Positions 51,821 through 61,146 of a DNA stretch of 64,000 nucleotides are shown here, in pieces (within the stretch, counting starts at the first letter, position 1; every line of letters begins with the position of its first letter). Source of the stretch: Kribbella antiqua (lineage in GTDB: Bacteria > Actinomycetota > Actinomycetes > Propionibacteriales > Kribbellaceae); the NCBI RefSeq assembly GCF_004345665.1, contig NZ_SLWR01000014.1:145466-209465 (forward strand). Reading direction: 5' to 3'. Made by a program: the position numbers and the translations under genes. The notes under the pieces are model-generated. The model made no database searches and was not told the origin of the DNA. It saw nothing but the letters and a program-made list of their open reading frames with translations.

Positions 51821-52831
51821 CTATTTCATGTCCAGGGCAACGAGTTCAGCCAGGTCCAGGAGCCGATTGGTGAAACCCCATTCGTTGTCGTACCAGCCGA
51901 AAGTCTTGACGAGGTTGCCGTTCGCCTGAGTGAGCGGAGCGTCAAATATGCAGGATGCAGGGTCGCCGACGATGTCGTGCGACACAATCGGATCCTCGTT
52001 GTACCGGAGCAGACCCTTCAGATAGCCAGAGGCCGCCTCGGCGAATGCCTGGTTGACCCGCTCCGCGGTCACATGCTCGGCTAGCTCGACGACCAGGTCA
52101 GTTAGTGATCCATCCTCGAGCGGGACCCGGACCGCCACGCCGTCGATCCGACCGGCCAGCTCCGGGATCACCACGCCGACGGCCTTGGCCGCGCCGGTGC
52201 TCGTCGGGATGAGGTTCACCGCGCCCGAACGTCCACGGCGCAAGTCCTTGTGCGGGGAGTCCAGGATCACCTGGTCGTTGGTGTAACTGTGGATAGTGGT
52301 CATCACCCCCCGCTGAACTCCGAATGCCCGGTGCAGGACGGACACCATCGGCGCAACGCAGTTCGTCGTACACGATGCGCTCGAGATGATGTGGTGCTCG
52401 GCCGGGTTATACGTCTGCTCGTTGACCCCGATCACGAGTGTCGCGTCGATACCCTTGCCCGGGGACGACAGGATCACCTTCCGTGCGCCGGCGGTCAGGT
52501 GCGCGGCGGCGGACTCTCCGGTGCGGATCCGTCCCGTCGACTCGATCACGATGTCGACGCCGGCAGCCCGCCAGTCCAGCGCCGCGGGATCGGGCTGGGA
52601 CGTCACGCGGATCGTTGTCTCGCCGACAGCGATTGTGTTGTCGGTGTGGTGGACGCGCTCACGCAGCGGCCCGAGGGTCGAGTCGTACTGGAGCAGGTTC
52701 GCCAGAGTGGCGGTGTCGGTGATGTCGTTGACAGACACCACCTCGATCACCTCAGTCGCCCGCTCGAGCGCAACCCGCAGGAAGCTCCGCCCAATCCGTC
52801 CGAACCCGTTGATCCCTACCCTGATAGTCAT
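51821..52831 (-). CDS. gap: Glyceraldehyde-3-phosphate dehydrogenase
   Basis: A 336-residue type I GAPDH. The NAD-binding INGFGRIGR is at the start, the catalytic SSASCTTNC near residue 153 and the conserved YTNDQ, SGAVNLIPTSTGAAKA and WYDNEWG motifs follow. It converts glyceraldehyde-3-phosphate to 1,3-bisphosphoglycerate in glycolysis. It stands alone, without pgk or tpi, so it may be a second copy alongside a gap-pgk-tpi operon. SSPGKGIDATLVIGVN at residues 120-136 is a slight variant of the usual SAPAKG form. AGGAGG precedes the ATG. A gap of about 260 bases separates it from the whiB leader. Confidence 0.93.
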   Translation of the reverse strand: MTIRVGINGFGRIGRSFLRVALERATEVIEVVSVNDITDTATLANLLQYDSTLGPLRERVHHTDNTIAVGETTIRVTSQPDPAALDWRAAGVDIVIESTGRIRTGESAAAHLTAGARKVILSSPGKGIDATLVIGVNEQTYNPAEHHIISSASCTTNCVAPMVSVLHRAFGVQRGVMTTIHSYTNDQVILDSPHKDLRRGRSGAVNLIPTSTGAAKAVGVVIPELAGRIDGVAVRVPLEDGSLTDLVVELAEHVTAERVNQAFAEAASGYLKGLLRYNEDPIVSHDIVGDPASCIFDAPLTQANGNLVKTFGWYDNEWGFTNRLLDLAELVALDMK

Positions 52832-52849
52832 CTCCGGCCTCCTGGATAG

Positions 52850-53461
52850 TCAGTACTGTGGTCGTGTCCACCGTGGCGAGACCTGCTCCCATTCGCGTGC
52901 CCAGGCCTGCGCGCGGCGGTGATCCAACGGCCGGCGCGCGAGCCCGAACGAGGCGAGCAGCAATGGCCATGCGAGCAATGGCATGGTGACTCCGGCCGCG
53001 ACCCCCAAAGCGGTACTGTCGGCGGGCGGGCGGGGACCGCGTGTCATCGCGCCGTCCCGATCGAGCCAGATCGTCAGTTCGGTGCCAGCCTTGGTTCCGA
53101 TCAGCACGTCTACTTTGCCCTCGTGCCGGGATCCCGACGTGTCGAACCACCTGACTGGAACCGACGTAGTGGTCAGTCCGGGACTCGAGGGGACGGCTTC
53201 GGCAGTGTTCCCCAGTGTTCGCACTTGAACCGGACGGGCCTCGGCGCGTTCTTCGGCGGCCGAATGTTCGGCGCGGTTGCGGATCGTCGTACCGAAAGCC
53301 GCCGCCGCGGGGATCACTAGCAGGGCAGCCACGAGGACGATCATGAGCAACGCGGCCTCGAGCCTGTCCACCCTTCGACGCAACGGATTGTGTCCGAGCC
53401 AGAGCCGCCGCAGCTGCATCACGACGAACAACTCGGCATGGTGCTGGTGGGTGGTGCTCAT
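52850..53461 (-). CDS. Rv1733c-like two-helix membrane protein
   Basis: A 203-residue membrane protein resembling mycobacterial Rv1733c. RLWLGHNPLRRRVDRLEA is the family's N-terminal signature, followed by helix 1 (about residues 35-58), an extracytoplasmic domain with VPVRWFDTSGSRHEGKVDV, a second helix near residues 155-180 and a basic C-terminal tail. Rv1733c belongs to the dormancy regulon in mycobacteria. Its biochemical role is unknown. ATG at 53461 has GGAG at good spacing, and a start four codons earlier is possible. It lies 18 bases upstream of gap and may share its transcript. Confidence 0.85.
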   Translation of the reverse strand: MSTTHQHHAELFVVMQLRRLWLGHNPLRRRVDRLEAALLMIVLVAALLVIPAAAAFGTTIRNRAEHSAAEERAEARPVQVRTLGNTAEAVPSSPGLTTTSVPVRWFDTSGSRHEGKVDVLIGTKAGTELTIWLDRDGAMTRGPRPPADSTALGVAAGVTMPLLAWPLLLASFGLARRPLDHRRAQAWAREWEQVSPRWTRPQY

Positions 53462-53719
53462 CGCGCTCTCCAATCTGTTCTGAAGCTAAGACAAGAGAGG
53501 CACGTGTGCTGTGACGCCGGGGTTGGCGTCGATGTACGGCCCGGTTGCATGGACGCCGACTGGCCGCGAATCGGCGGTGCGCGCTGGGGTCGTGTCACGA
53601 ATCGTGCCGCTGTTCGGACTTGGTTGATACCCACCGATCGTTGCCAACGGCGCGATTCGAATCGTCATTCGCGGCCCGGACCTCGCGCAGGCCTGCCGTG
53701 TTCAGCAAATGGAGTCGTC

Positions 53720-54574
53720 ATGTCACCCACAATGGTTCTAATCCACGGTCTGTGGCTCACGCCGCGCAGCTGGGAGGGCTGGAAGGCGCGCTTCGAGGAG
53801 CGCGGATACGAGGTGCTCGCGCCAGCTTGGCCGCGGATGGACGGCGAGGTCGAGGCGCTCCGCCGCGACCCGTCCGTCATGAATGGGCTCGGAATCGCCG
53901 AGGTCGTCGACCACTACGAGCGGATCATCCGCAGCCTCGCCACTCCGCCAGTGATCATGGGGCACTCGACTGGCGGACTGGTAACGGAGTTGCTGCTCGA
54001 CCGGGGGCTCGGCGCGGCCGGAGTCTGCCTCTCGCCAGCGCCGGTGAAGGGCGTACTGCGCTTGCCGCCGTCCTTGCTCCGCTGCGTCTTCCCGGTGCTC
54101 AGAAACCCGGCCAACAAGAACAAGACCTTTGCGATGACGTCGAAGCAGTTCCACTATGCCTTCACGAACACGATGGACGACGAGGACGCCAACGCGGCCT
54201 ATGAGCGCTACGCAGTGGCCGCTCCGGGCCGGGTGGTCTTCCAAGCGGCATTCGCCAACTTCAATCCGCGCTCCGTCACCAAGGTCGACTTCCACAAGGA
54301 CGACCGCCCTCCGCTCCTGGTCATCGGAAACACCGAAGACCACACGATCCCGGCCTCCGTGAGCAAGGAGGCCGCGAAGCGCCTCAGCAAGTCGAGAGCA
54401 GTCGTGCAGTACAAAGAGTTCGTCGGCCGCCCCCACTTCACTGCCGGCGCTCCCGGCTGGGAAGCCGTGGCCGACTACGCGCTCGAATGGGCGAAGCGCT
54501 ATGCAACCGCACCGGTCAAGACCGACTGGCCGACGAGGTCCGACACTCGACGTCAGGGAAGCGCAGGACGGTAG
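53720..54574 (+). CDS. Alpha/beta hydrolase
   Basis: A 284-residue alpha/beta hydrolase. MVLIHGLWLTPRSWEGW gives the oxyanion-hole HG, GHSTGG the nucleophile elbow (serine near residue 82), VIGNTEDHTIP the acid and GRPHFTAG the catalytic His. It may be an esterase or lipase on small substrates. ATG at 53720 follows GGAG six bases upstream. It is divergent from the Rv1733c-like gene across about 260 bases and is followed by a second hydrolase in the same direction. Confidence 0.88.
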   Translation: MSPTMVLIHGLWLTPRSWEGWKARFEERGYEVLAPAWPRMDGEVEALRRDPSVMNGLGIAEVVDHYERIIRSLATPPVIMGHSTGGLVTELLLDRGLGAAGVCLSPAPVKGVLRLPPSLLRCVFPVLRNPANKNKTFAMTSKQFHYAFTNTMDDEDANAAYERYAVAAPGRVVFQAAFANFNPRSVTKVDFHKDDRPPLLVIGNTEDHTIPASVSKEAAKRLSKSRAVVQYKEFVGRPHFTAGAPGWEAVADYALEWAKRYATAPVKTDWPTRSDTRRQGSAGR

Positions 54575-54595
54575 CAAGCAACTCGGTCTTGCTAC
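54571..54595 (+). terminator. Short hairpin at the end of the first hydrolase gene
   Basis: GTAGCAAG, a 9-base loop and CTTGCTAC form an 8-bp perfect stem overlapping the stop codon. There is no following T-run, so it may be a weak terminator or an RNA-stability element between the two hydrolase genes. Confidence 0.4.
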
Positions 54596-54701
54596 TCAAC
54601 TTCACGAGCAGGCTCGCTCCACTTCCGAAGGCGATCCGGTAGCCGTAGCAGTTCGATCGATCAAGTCGGTCGATCGAGAAATCCGAAAGGACGAATCCCC
54701 C

Positions 54702-55652
54702 ATGAGCAAACACTTCCTCGAGACAGCGGCCCAGGAGTTCGCAGACGCGACGGCCAGTCCGCCGTTCCTCTACGAGCTCGGCCCCGACGGCGCCCGCAAG
54801 GTCCTCGACGACGTCCAAGCTGCGCCGATCGCCAAGCCCGACGTGGCCGAGAAGTGGATCACCGTTCCGGCGGAGGTCGGCGACGTCCGAGCCCGCATCG
54901 TGAAGCCCGTCGACGCGACTGGCACCCTCCCGACCGTCTTGTACATGCACGGCGGCGGCTGGGTCCTGGGCAACTCCGGGACTCATGACCGGCTCGTTCG
55001 CGAGTTGGCCGTCGGGGCGAACGTGGCGGTCGTGTTCGTAGAGTACGACCGCTCGCCCGAGGCTCACTACCCGGTCGCAATCGAGCAGGGGTACGCGACA
55101 GCACAGTGGATCACCAAGGAAGGGTCGACCGAAGGTCTCGACGCGACGCGGCTGGCGGTGGCCGGCGATTCGGTCGGTGGCAACATGACGGCTGCGTTGG
55201 CGCTTCTCGCCAAGCAGCGGGGGGACGTCACGTTCGTCCATCAGTCGATGTACTACCCGGTGACCAATGCCGGTCAGGACACCGACAGTTACCGCGAGTT
55301 CGCCGAAGGCCCGTTCCTCACCGCGAAGGGGATGGCCTGGTTCTGGGACTGCTACCTGCCCGACCAGGCCAAGCGCTCAGAGATCACCGCCTCCCCGCTG
55401 AGGGCGAGCATCGATCAGCTCGCCGGGCTGCCGGAAGCCTTCCTTATCGTCGATGAGAACGACGTACTCCGCGATGAGGGCGAAGCGTACGCACGCAAGC
55501 TCACCGAGGCCGGCGTGCGCACCACCAGCGTCCGCTACAACGGCATCATCCATGACTTCATGATGCTCAACCCGCTTCGTCAGACAGCTGCCACGACCGG
55601 CGCGGTCGAGCAGGCGATTCACATCCTCCGCACGGCACTCGGCTCCGACTGA
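54702..55652 (+). CDS. Alpha/beta hydrolase fold-3 esterase (HSL family)
   Basis: A 316-residue esterase of the hormone-sensitive-lipase group. MHGGGWVLGNSGTHD holds the HGGGW oxyanion motif, VAGDSVGGNMTAAL the serine nucleophile, VDENDVLRDEGEAYA the acid and NGIIHDFMML the catalytic His. It hydrolyses esters of short or medium acids, and the true substrate is unknown. ATG at 54702 has AAAGGACG upstream. It is tandem with the other hydrolase, 127 bases apart. A strong hairpin lies 70 bases past its stop. Confidence 0.9.
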   Translation: MSKHFLETAAQEFADATASPPFLYELGPDGARKVLDDVQAAPIAKPDVAEKWITVPAEVGDVRARIVKPVDATGTLPTVLYMHGGGWVLGNSGTHDRLVRELAVGANVAVVFVEYDRSPEAHYPVAIEQGYATAQWITKEGSTEGLDATRLAVAGDSVGGNMTAALALLAKQRGDVTFVHQSMYYPVTNAGQDTDSYREFAEGPFLTAKGMAWFWDCYLPDQAKRSEITASPLRASIDQLAGLPEAFLIVDENDVLRDEGEAYARKLTEAGVRTTSVRYNGIIHDFMMLNPLRQTAATTGAVEQAIHILRTALGSD

Positions 55653-55721
55653 GCCGACCGCCCGGTGTCACCCAGGTATTTCACTCCGCCTCGGAGTAAA
55701 CGACACACAGAGAAGACGGAT

Positions 55722-55753
55722 TGCCGCGTCACCACTCGGTGACGCGGCAATTC
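55722..55753 (+). terminator. 14-bp perfect hairpin after the esterase gene
   Basis: ATTGCCGCGTCACC, loop ACTC, then GGTGACGCGGCAAT: a GC-rich 14-bp stem with no mismatch and a 4-base loop, followed by TCCTC rather than a long T-run. Such U-poor hairpins commonly end transcripts in actinomycetes. Confidence 0.75.
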
Positions 55754-56449
55754 CTCGCGTAACCGTGACTGGGTCAGAAGATCTGCTGTCGCATCAGCCG
55801 AAGCCTGCGAGCCGGCGCCCGGTGACACGCTGCTCGACGTCGGCGCACCTGCCGCTGGACGTAAGCAGAGGTCCAGAGCAGCAACTCGCAATGGTTGGGC
55901 GGGGCTGATGCGGATGCAGGGATCGGCACATCAACCCCGCCTGTTCAGGGAGCATTCTGCGGCCTGTCCAAGGTGCCTCGAAGCCCTGACCGCCAGTGTG
56001 CGATGGATCGCGGCCCCTTCGTGTTGCCCGCCAATCGACCCAGATATGGAGGCAACCTGTTCTGAAATAGAGACAGGACAGGCGCTCGATGTGTGACGCC
56101 GGCCTTTCGGCACAAGTGCCCCGTTCTGGCTCCCGTCGAGCCTCGTCCGGATCTCGGTCGCGAATGGGGCCTGCGGCAACCTTCGCCCAGTCTGGGGCCA
56201 CTCCGAGCTGGCACGGAAGATGCTTCGGACTGACCGCCACTCAGAGCCTGGACATGGAGGCCGTGCAACCTCACTCCCACTGCCACGTTGTAGGCCGCCT
56301 ACCCCCGGGGTTGGCCACGACCACGTGGTGGTCAGAGACCACGTAACCACCCACGTACTACGCGAGGCGCGACCGGGCGACCGGCTCCCGCACCGTGATG
56401 GCTAGGGCATTTGCGAGATGCCTGCCAGAGCGGGAGAGGGGCCGGGAAC
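55754..56449. other. About 700 bases without a recognised gene
   Basis: Short frames occur on both strands, none with a good start plus family similarity. The right end must contain the promoter for the ECF sigma gene. GGTCAGGGCTTCGAG on the minus strand near 55980 recalls a tRNA T-arm but no stem can form. Confidence 0.4.
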
Positions 56450-57133
56450 ATGAACGCCGAAGTGTCAAGGCAGAGCTGGGACGACGGGGACACCTTGGCG
56501 GTCCAGACCGCAGGCGCCGAAGAAGTCAGCGGCGATCTCGACGAGGCGGTCGCGATCTTCGTCGGAGCGCGACCTCGACTGATGGCGATAGCGTATCGAT
56601 GGCTCGCAAGCACCAGCGAGGCCGAGGATGTCGTGCAGGAGACCTGGCTTCGCTGGCAAAAGACGGACCGCACGGTCGTCGCAGACCCGCAGGCACTCTT
56701 GGCGACCATGGCCACCCGGCTCGCGATCAACGTCAGCCAGTCCGCCCGGTGGCGCCGCGAAACTTCCATGTCCGCCTCGGCACCCGAAGGGGCTGACGCG
56801 GGCGACGACCCGGCGACAAGGGTTGAAACCCACGAAGCCGTCGAACAGGCCGTGCTCATCGTCATGGAGAGCCTGACCCCAAGAGAACGCGCCGCCTTCA
56901 TCCTCCGCGAGGCGTTCGACTATCCGTACGGGCAGATCTCGGAGTTCCTTCACCTTGGCGCGGCCAACAGCAGGCAACTGGTTAGTCGTGCCCGCAGACA
57001 CATCGCCGCCGACCGACGCACGGTCGTGCCTTCAGCTTCATACCAGAACTTCTTGCGGGCATTCCTGAGCGCAGCCCAGGCCGGCGACCTCGCCGGCTTC
57101 GAAGAGCTCCTGGCCGCCGATCTCGCCGGCTGA
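56450..57133 (+). CDS. ECF sigma factor (SigJ/ECF41-like) with truncated SnoaL tail
   Basis: A 227-residue extracytoplasmic-function sigma factor. Region 2 is ARPRLMAIAYRWLASTSEAE followed by DVVQETWLRW, and region 4 is LTPRERAAFILREAFDYPYG with ISEFLHLGAANSRQLVSRAR. After region 4 it has the linker and first helix of a SnoaL-like domain (FLRAFLSAAQAGDLAGFEEL) but stops at LLAADLAG, where ECF41-type proteins go on for about 100 residues. That domain normally tunes sigma activity, so this form may be constitutively active or differently regulated. It has no anti-sigma neighbour. Fourteen bases separate it from the GH15 gene, so they form an operon. Confidence 0.88.
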   Translation: MNAEVSRQSWDDGDTLAVQTAGAEEVSGDLDEAVAIFVGARPRLMAIAYRWLASTSEAEDVVQETWLRWQKTDRTVVADPQALLATMATRLAINVSQSARWRRETSMSASAPEGADAGDDPATRVETHEAVEQAVLIVMESLTPRERAAFILREAFDYPYGQISEFLHLGAANSRQLVSRARRHIAADRRTVVPSASYQNFLRAFLSAAQAGDLAGFEELLAADLAG

Positions 57134-57147
57134 ACGAGGCTCACGAA

Positions 57148-58968
57148 ATGACACACATCGAGGACTACGCGCTGATCGGGGACCTGCGTACTGCGGCACT
57201 CGTCGCGGCTGACGGATCCATCGACTGGCTGTGCCTACCGCGCTTCGACTCCGCGGCGGTGTTCGCGGCATTGCTGGGCAATCCGAGCAACGGCCGCTGG
57301 ACCCTAGGCCCTGCGACCGGTGGGCGGTGTGCCCGCCGATGCTACCGAGGGGACTCGTTGATTCTCGACACCGACTGGGTCACGTCCGAGGGGCAGGTGA
57401 GAGTCACCGACTTCATGCCACCGACCGGCCCCGTAGGTCGGGTGGTACGCATCGTGGAGGGTGTTGTGGGTCGGGTCCGTATGCACACCTCGCTAGGGTT
57501 GCGGATGGACTACGGCAGGGTCGTACCGGTGCATCGCAGCTTCGGCTCGCAGAATGTGGCAATCGCAGGCCCCGACTCTGTGTGGCTCTCCACCAGCATC
57601 GGCATGGCTCAGCTCGACAACTGCCTGATCGCCGACTTCACGGTCGTCGCGGGCGAGCGCCTTTCCTTCGTCCTCACCCACACGCGCACCTCGCAGGTGC
57701 CTCCTCCGGCCGACACGACCTGTTCGCTCGCTGCGACCGCGGCGTACTGGAACCGGTGGATCAGCCGATGCACGTACACCGGACCGTGGGCCGACGCGGT
57801 GAGGCGTTCACTCGTCATCCTCAAGGCGCTCACCCACGCGCCGACAGGCAGCATCCTGGCCGCGGCGACAACCTCACTCCCCGAGCACATCGGCGGCACT
57901 CGCATCTGGGACTACCGCTACTGCTGGCTCCGGGACGCTAGCTTCACCCTGCAAGCATTCCAGGCGACCGGTTATGTGGAGGAGGTCATTGCCTGGAGAG
58001 ACTGGCTGGGTCGAACCGTCGCCGATGACCCCTCCGACGTGCAGATCATGTACGGCCTCGACGGCGCCCGCCGTCTGCCCGAGCGGACCCTGGACTGGCT
58101 CTCCGGCTACCGGTCATCTGCACCGGTCCGAGTCGGCAACGCTGCCGCCAGACAGGTACAGAACGACGTCTGGGGCGAAGCACTGGATGCCCTCTGCGGA
58201 GTGCACACCGCCGATGCCCCACACCGCGACACCGACAAGAAGATCCGCAACGTCCTCCTCGAGCACCTCGAGGACGGCTGGCAGGAACCCGACAACGGCA
58301 TCTGGGAAGTCCGTGGGCCACGGCGCCACTTCGTCCATTCCAAGGCGATGGCGTGGGTCGGCGTCGACCGAGCCGTGCGTGCACTGGAGCATGAGAAGGC
58401 CGCCCCCGAAACCCTGCAGCGTTTGCGGAACCTCCGCCGGACCATGCACGACGAGATCTGTCACCGCGGGTTCAGCGCCGCACTCCGCAGCTTCACACAG
58501 TGCTACGGATCCAGCCGGCTCGATGCCTCCGTCCTGCTGCTACCCCGCTACGGATTTCTCCCGTGGACCGACTCCCGCATGGTCAGCACCGTCGATGCCA
58601 TCCAAGCCAACCTGACCCGCGACGGACTCATAATGCGGTACGCCGTGGGCGCCCGACAACCGAACTGTGACGGCATCCAAGGCAACGAGGGAGTGTTCCT
58701 GGCCTGCTCGTTCTGGTTGACCGACGCACTGCACGGGATCGGCCGCACCGACGAGGCGGAGGCCTTGTTCGATCGACTCCTGTCCCTCCGCAACGACGTC
58801 GGGCTGCTCAGCGAGGAGTACGACGTCGCGACTGGGCATCACCTCGGGAACACACCGCAGGCTTTCAGCCACGCCGGGTTGGTCACCACCGCCCTGCATC
58901 TGAGCCGCCAGCGGCGCGACAAGGTTGCGTCGTCTTCAGTCGCGTCCCTGGACAGCGCGGCAAGCTGA
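57148..58968 (+). CDS. GH15-family glycosidase (glucoamylase/trehalase-like)
   Basis: A 606-residue protein of the bacterial GH15 type. The N-terminal beta domain begins IEDYALIGDLRTAALVAADG and IDWLCLPRFDSAAVFAALLG, the signature of this group. The catalytic (alpha/alpha)6 barrel has RIWDYRYCWLRDASFTL, NGIWEVRGPRRHFVHSKAM with the acid Glu, and GLLSEEYDVATG with the second Glu. Mycobacterial relatives hydrolyse trehalose, others maltooligosaccharides. It has no signal peptide, so it acts in the cytoplasm. It follows the sigma gene in one transcription unit. Confidence 0.9.
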   Translation: MTHIEDYALIGDLRTAALVAADGSIDWLCLPRFDSAAVFAALLGNPSNGRWTLGPATGGRCARRCYRGDSLILDTDWVTSEGQVRVTDFMPPTGPVGRVVRIVEGVVGRVRMHTSLGLRMDYGRVVPVHRSFGSQNVAIAGPDSVWLSTSIGMAQLDNCLIADFTVVAGERLSFVLTHTRTSQVPPPADTTCSLAATAAYWNRWISRCTYTGPWADAVRRSLVILKALTHAPTGSILAAATTSLPEHIGGTRIWDYRYCWLRDASFTLQAFQATGYVEEVIAWRDWLGRTVADDPSDVQIMYGLDGARRLPERTLDWLSGYRSSAPVRVGNAAARQVQNDVWGEALDALCGVHTADAPHRDTDKKIRNVLLEHLEDGWQEPDNGIWEVRGPRRHFVHSKAMAWVGVDRAVRALEHEKAAPETLQRLRNLRRTMHDEICHRGFSAALRSFTQCYGSSRLDASVLLLPRYGFLPWTDSRMVSTVDAIQANLTRDGLIMRYAVGARQPNCDGIQGNEGVFLACSFWLTDALHGIGRTDEAEALFDRLLSLRNDVGLLSEEYDVATGHHLGNTPQAFSHAGLVTTALHLSRQRRDKVASSSVASLDSAAS

Positions 58969-59055
58969 GGCGCCGCACTAACGGGCATGGCTCGACCCAA
59001 CCGGAGACTCCGGTACGTGCGCGGTTCGTTGCCCCCTGGGCAAGCATGGATAGGC

Positions 59056-59571
59056 TCAATCCTTGGTCGGTGTCTATGGCGCGGAGACCGGGGCCTTCAG
59101 CTGGAAGGCCGGCGACGCGAGTGCGAGACTCTCGATCGGATCGTAGCCAATCTGAGAGCCGGACAGAGCGCCACGTTGGTGCTGCGTGGTGAAGCCTGCG
59201 TCGGGAAGACCGCCCTGCTGGACTACATCCAGACACACTCGTCCTCTTGCCGGATCGCGCGAGCAGCCGGTGTCGAGTCCCAGATGGAGCTGGCGTTCGT
59301 CGCCTTGCACCAGCTGTGCGCCTCCTTCCTGAATACGTCGATCGCAGATGGGCGATCGACGACGATGCGCATCGGGCCAGACGCCTGCTGGAGGCCATCG
59401 GAGCGCGGGTGCGCAGTCGGCCTGTCGAAACGCGACCGATGCGCACCCCCAGGAGGCACAGATCGTCTGGCCGCCAGCAGGCTGACGCATCAGGGGATCA
59501 CGCCCCAACGCGCCGGCTTGTCGTCAGCGTTCACCAAGCCTCACGATTGGTGGCAAGGGATGAGGAGCTAA
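59056..59571 (+). pseudogene. LAL LuxR regulator remnant: ATPase start fused to HTH end
   Basis: The first part reads LEGRRRECETLDRIVANLRA and LVLRGEACVGKTALLDYIQ, then VESQMELAFVALHQLCASFL, matching the start of both intact LAL proteins. It then jumps to DNA resembling the end of the gene: a stretch like TDAHPQEAQIVWPPAG and, in another frame, LTHQGITPQRAGLSSAFTKP, decayed relatives of LTxQEAQIARL and LTNSEIGARLFLSPHT. Some 2 kb of the middle has been deleted and frames are broken. Its end overlaps the convergent cydC gene. Confidence 0.82.
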
Positions 59572-61146
59572 CTCCGGGCGGTGCGTCAGCAAGACCACAC
59601 TCCGCCGGTCCGCAGCGCCGAACAAGTCCGCCAGCAGGGCTCGGGCTGTCTCTTCGTCGAGGTGCTCGGTGGGCTCGTCGAGAATCAGAACGTCGTGGTG
59701 CGCGAGCAACAGCCGGGCGAACGCCAGCCGCTGCAGCTCTCCCGCAGACAGCCGCGTGCCGTGCTCGCCAACGAGAGTGTCGAGGCCCACCGGCAAACGC
59801 TTGACGAACTCCCCGAGCCGGGCCTGGTGAAGCGCATCCCACAGGCGCAGGTCATCAGCTCCCGGGCAGGCGAGCAGCAGGTTCTCCCGGATGCTCGTGT
59901 CGAACGCATGGCTCTGCTGGGTCAGCAGCCCAATCGTGGACCGCAACTGGTCACCGTCGAGCCGCGTGACGTCTGTCCCGCCCAGGGTGATTTCGCCGGC
60001 CCGCGGATCGAGGAACCGCAGCAGGACGGCGGCGAGGGTGCTCTTTCCAGAACCGCTCGGCCCGGTGACGATCACCTGACTGCCCTCGGGCACGTCCAGG
60101 TCGACATCACGCAGCACGTCCGGGTCGCGACCGTATCCAGCAGATAGACCGCGTACTCGCAGACCGCGCCAAGTCGGCAGGTTTTCGGCTCGGTCGGGCG
60201 CCGCGACCGGCCGAGGTGCTGCGAGCACCTCCTGTATCCGGCTGAGTGAGCCACGAACGCGGACGGCGAGCTGGGCCGCCAGTGGAACGCCGCCGACCAC
60301 GTCCGCCAAGGCCAGCGGCGTCAGCACGAGTACAGCGAACGTCGCGCCAGTCAGATCGGAGTTGCTGCCCACCACGAGCCCCGAGACAGTGGCGGCGCCG
60401 ATGCAAAGGACGAGTAGAGCGCTGCCCAGACCGGCGCTCCACGCGCACCGACGCTCTCTGGCAGCCAGTTGGGCATCGGCAGCCACGAACGCGGTGAGGA
60501 CCTCGTCCACTACGCCGAATGCCATTACGTCGGCCGCCGATTGCAGGTCCTCGGTCGCCCGAGCAGCGACATCGCCGCGATGCTCGGCTATCGACCGCTC
60601 GCTCCGGCGTGCTGTGGTCGCAGTGAGCCACGGGACCACTGTGCACGCGATGATGATCGCCAGCGCCGCGGCGACACCGGCGGCGGGCAGCAGCACCACG
60701 ATGAGCGCAACGGTCGCTGTCGCGGTCACCGCAGCGACAAGGATAGGTAGGACGATTCGCAGCCAGAGATCGAGTACCGCATCCACATCCAGCACCATCC
60801 GGGCGAGGAGATCACCGCGTCGTACGTCGAGGCCGGCAGGCACCAACTCCTCCAGCCGCATGGTGATGCGCGCGCGAGTCTCCCCCAGGACGCGGTACGC
60901 CGCATCGTGGGCCACCAGCCGCTCGACGTACCGGAACACTCCCCGCCCGACGCCGAACGCCCGCACCGCCACGATCGGCACCATCAGCAGCAACACCGGA
61001 GGCTGCGCCGACGCAGCGGTGATCAACCATGCAGAAGTAGCCAGCAGCGCCACTGCCGATCCGGCCGCCAACACACCCGCCGAGAGAGCGAGTACCAGCC
61101 TCCAGGCCAGCCGCCGATCCGGATGAGCGATCGAGTAGACGCTCAC
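59524..61146 (-). CDS. cydC: Thiol reductant ABC exporter subunit CydC
   Basis: A 540-residue ABC half-transporter. Six membrane helices are followed by an NBD with Walker A GPSGSGKSTLAAVLL, signature RLSAGELQRLAFARLLL, Walker B DVLILDEPTEHLD and the H-loop LLTHRPEL. The N-terminal membrane region with FRYVERLVAHDAAYRVL is the CydC pattern. With CydD it exports cysteine or glutathione-type thiols (mycothiol precursors in actinomycetes are possible) needed to assemble cytochrome bd. GTG at 61146 overlaps the cydD stop by GTGA. Its 3' end overlaps the LAL relic on the other strand. Confidence 0.92.
   Translation of the reverse strand: MSVYSIAHPDRRLAWRLVLALSAGVLAAGSAVALLATSAWLITAASAQPPVLLLMVPIVAVRAFGVGRGVFRYVERLVAHDAAYRVLGETRARITMRLEELVPAGLDVRRGDLLARMVLDVDAVLDLWLRIVLPILVAAVTATATVALIVVLLPAAGVAAALAIIIACTVVPWLTATTARRSERSIAEHRGDVAARATEDLQSAADVMAFGVVDEVLTAFVAADAQLAARERRCAWSAGLGSALLVLCIGAATVSGLVVGSNSDLTGATFAVLVLTPLALADVVGGVPLAAQLAVRVRGSLSRIQEVLAAPRPVAAPDRAENLPTWRGLRVRGLSAGYGRDPDVLRDVDLDVPEGSQVIVTGPSGSGKSTLAAVLLRFLDPRAGEITLGGTDVTRLDGDQLRSTIGLLTQQSHAFDTSIRENLLLACPGADDLRLWDALHQARLGEFVKRLPVGLDTLVGEHGTRLSAGELQRLAFARLLLAHHDVLILDEPTEHLDEETARALLADLFGAADRRSVVLLTHRPELAPHPLPPIVRLGER

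Noticed and set aside
54642..54685. Repeated CGATCGATC-like bases before the second hydrolase as an operator
   Set aside because: They are short self-complementary words with irregular spacing, not distinct from background in GC-rich DNA.
55965..56000. GGTCAGGGCTTCGAG on the minus strand as another tRNA T-arm
   Set aside because: The flanking bases cannot form a T-stem and no anticodon arm is present.
16000..60000. Integrase, transposase or phage structural genes expected with the tRNA scar and relics
   Set aside because: None could be recognised on either strand, so an intact integrative element or prophage is not claimed.
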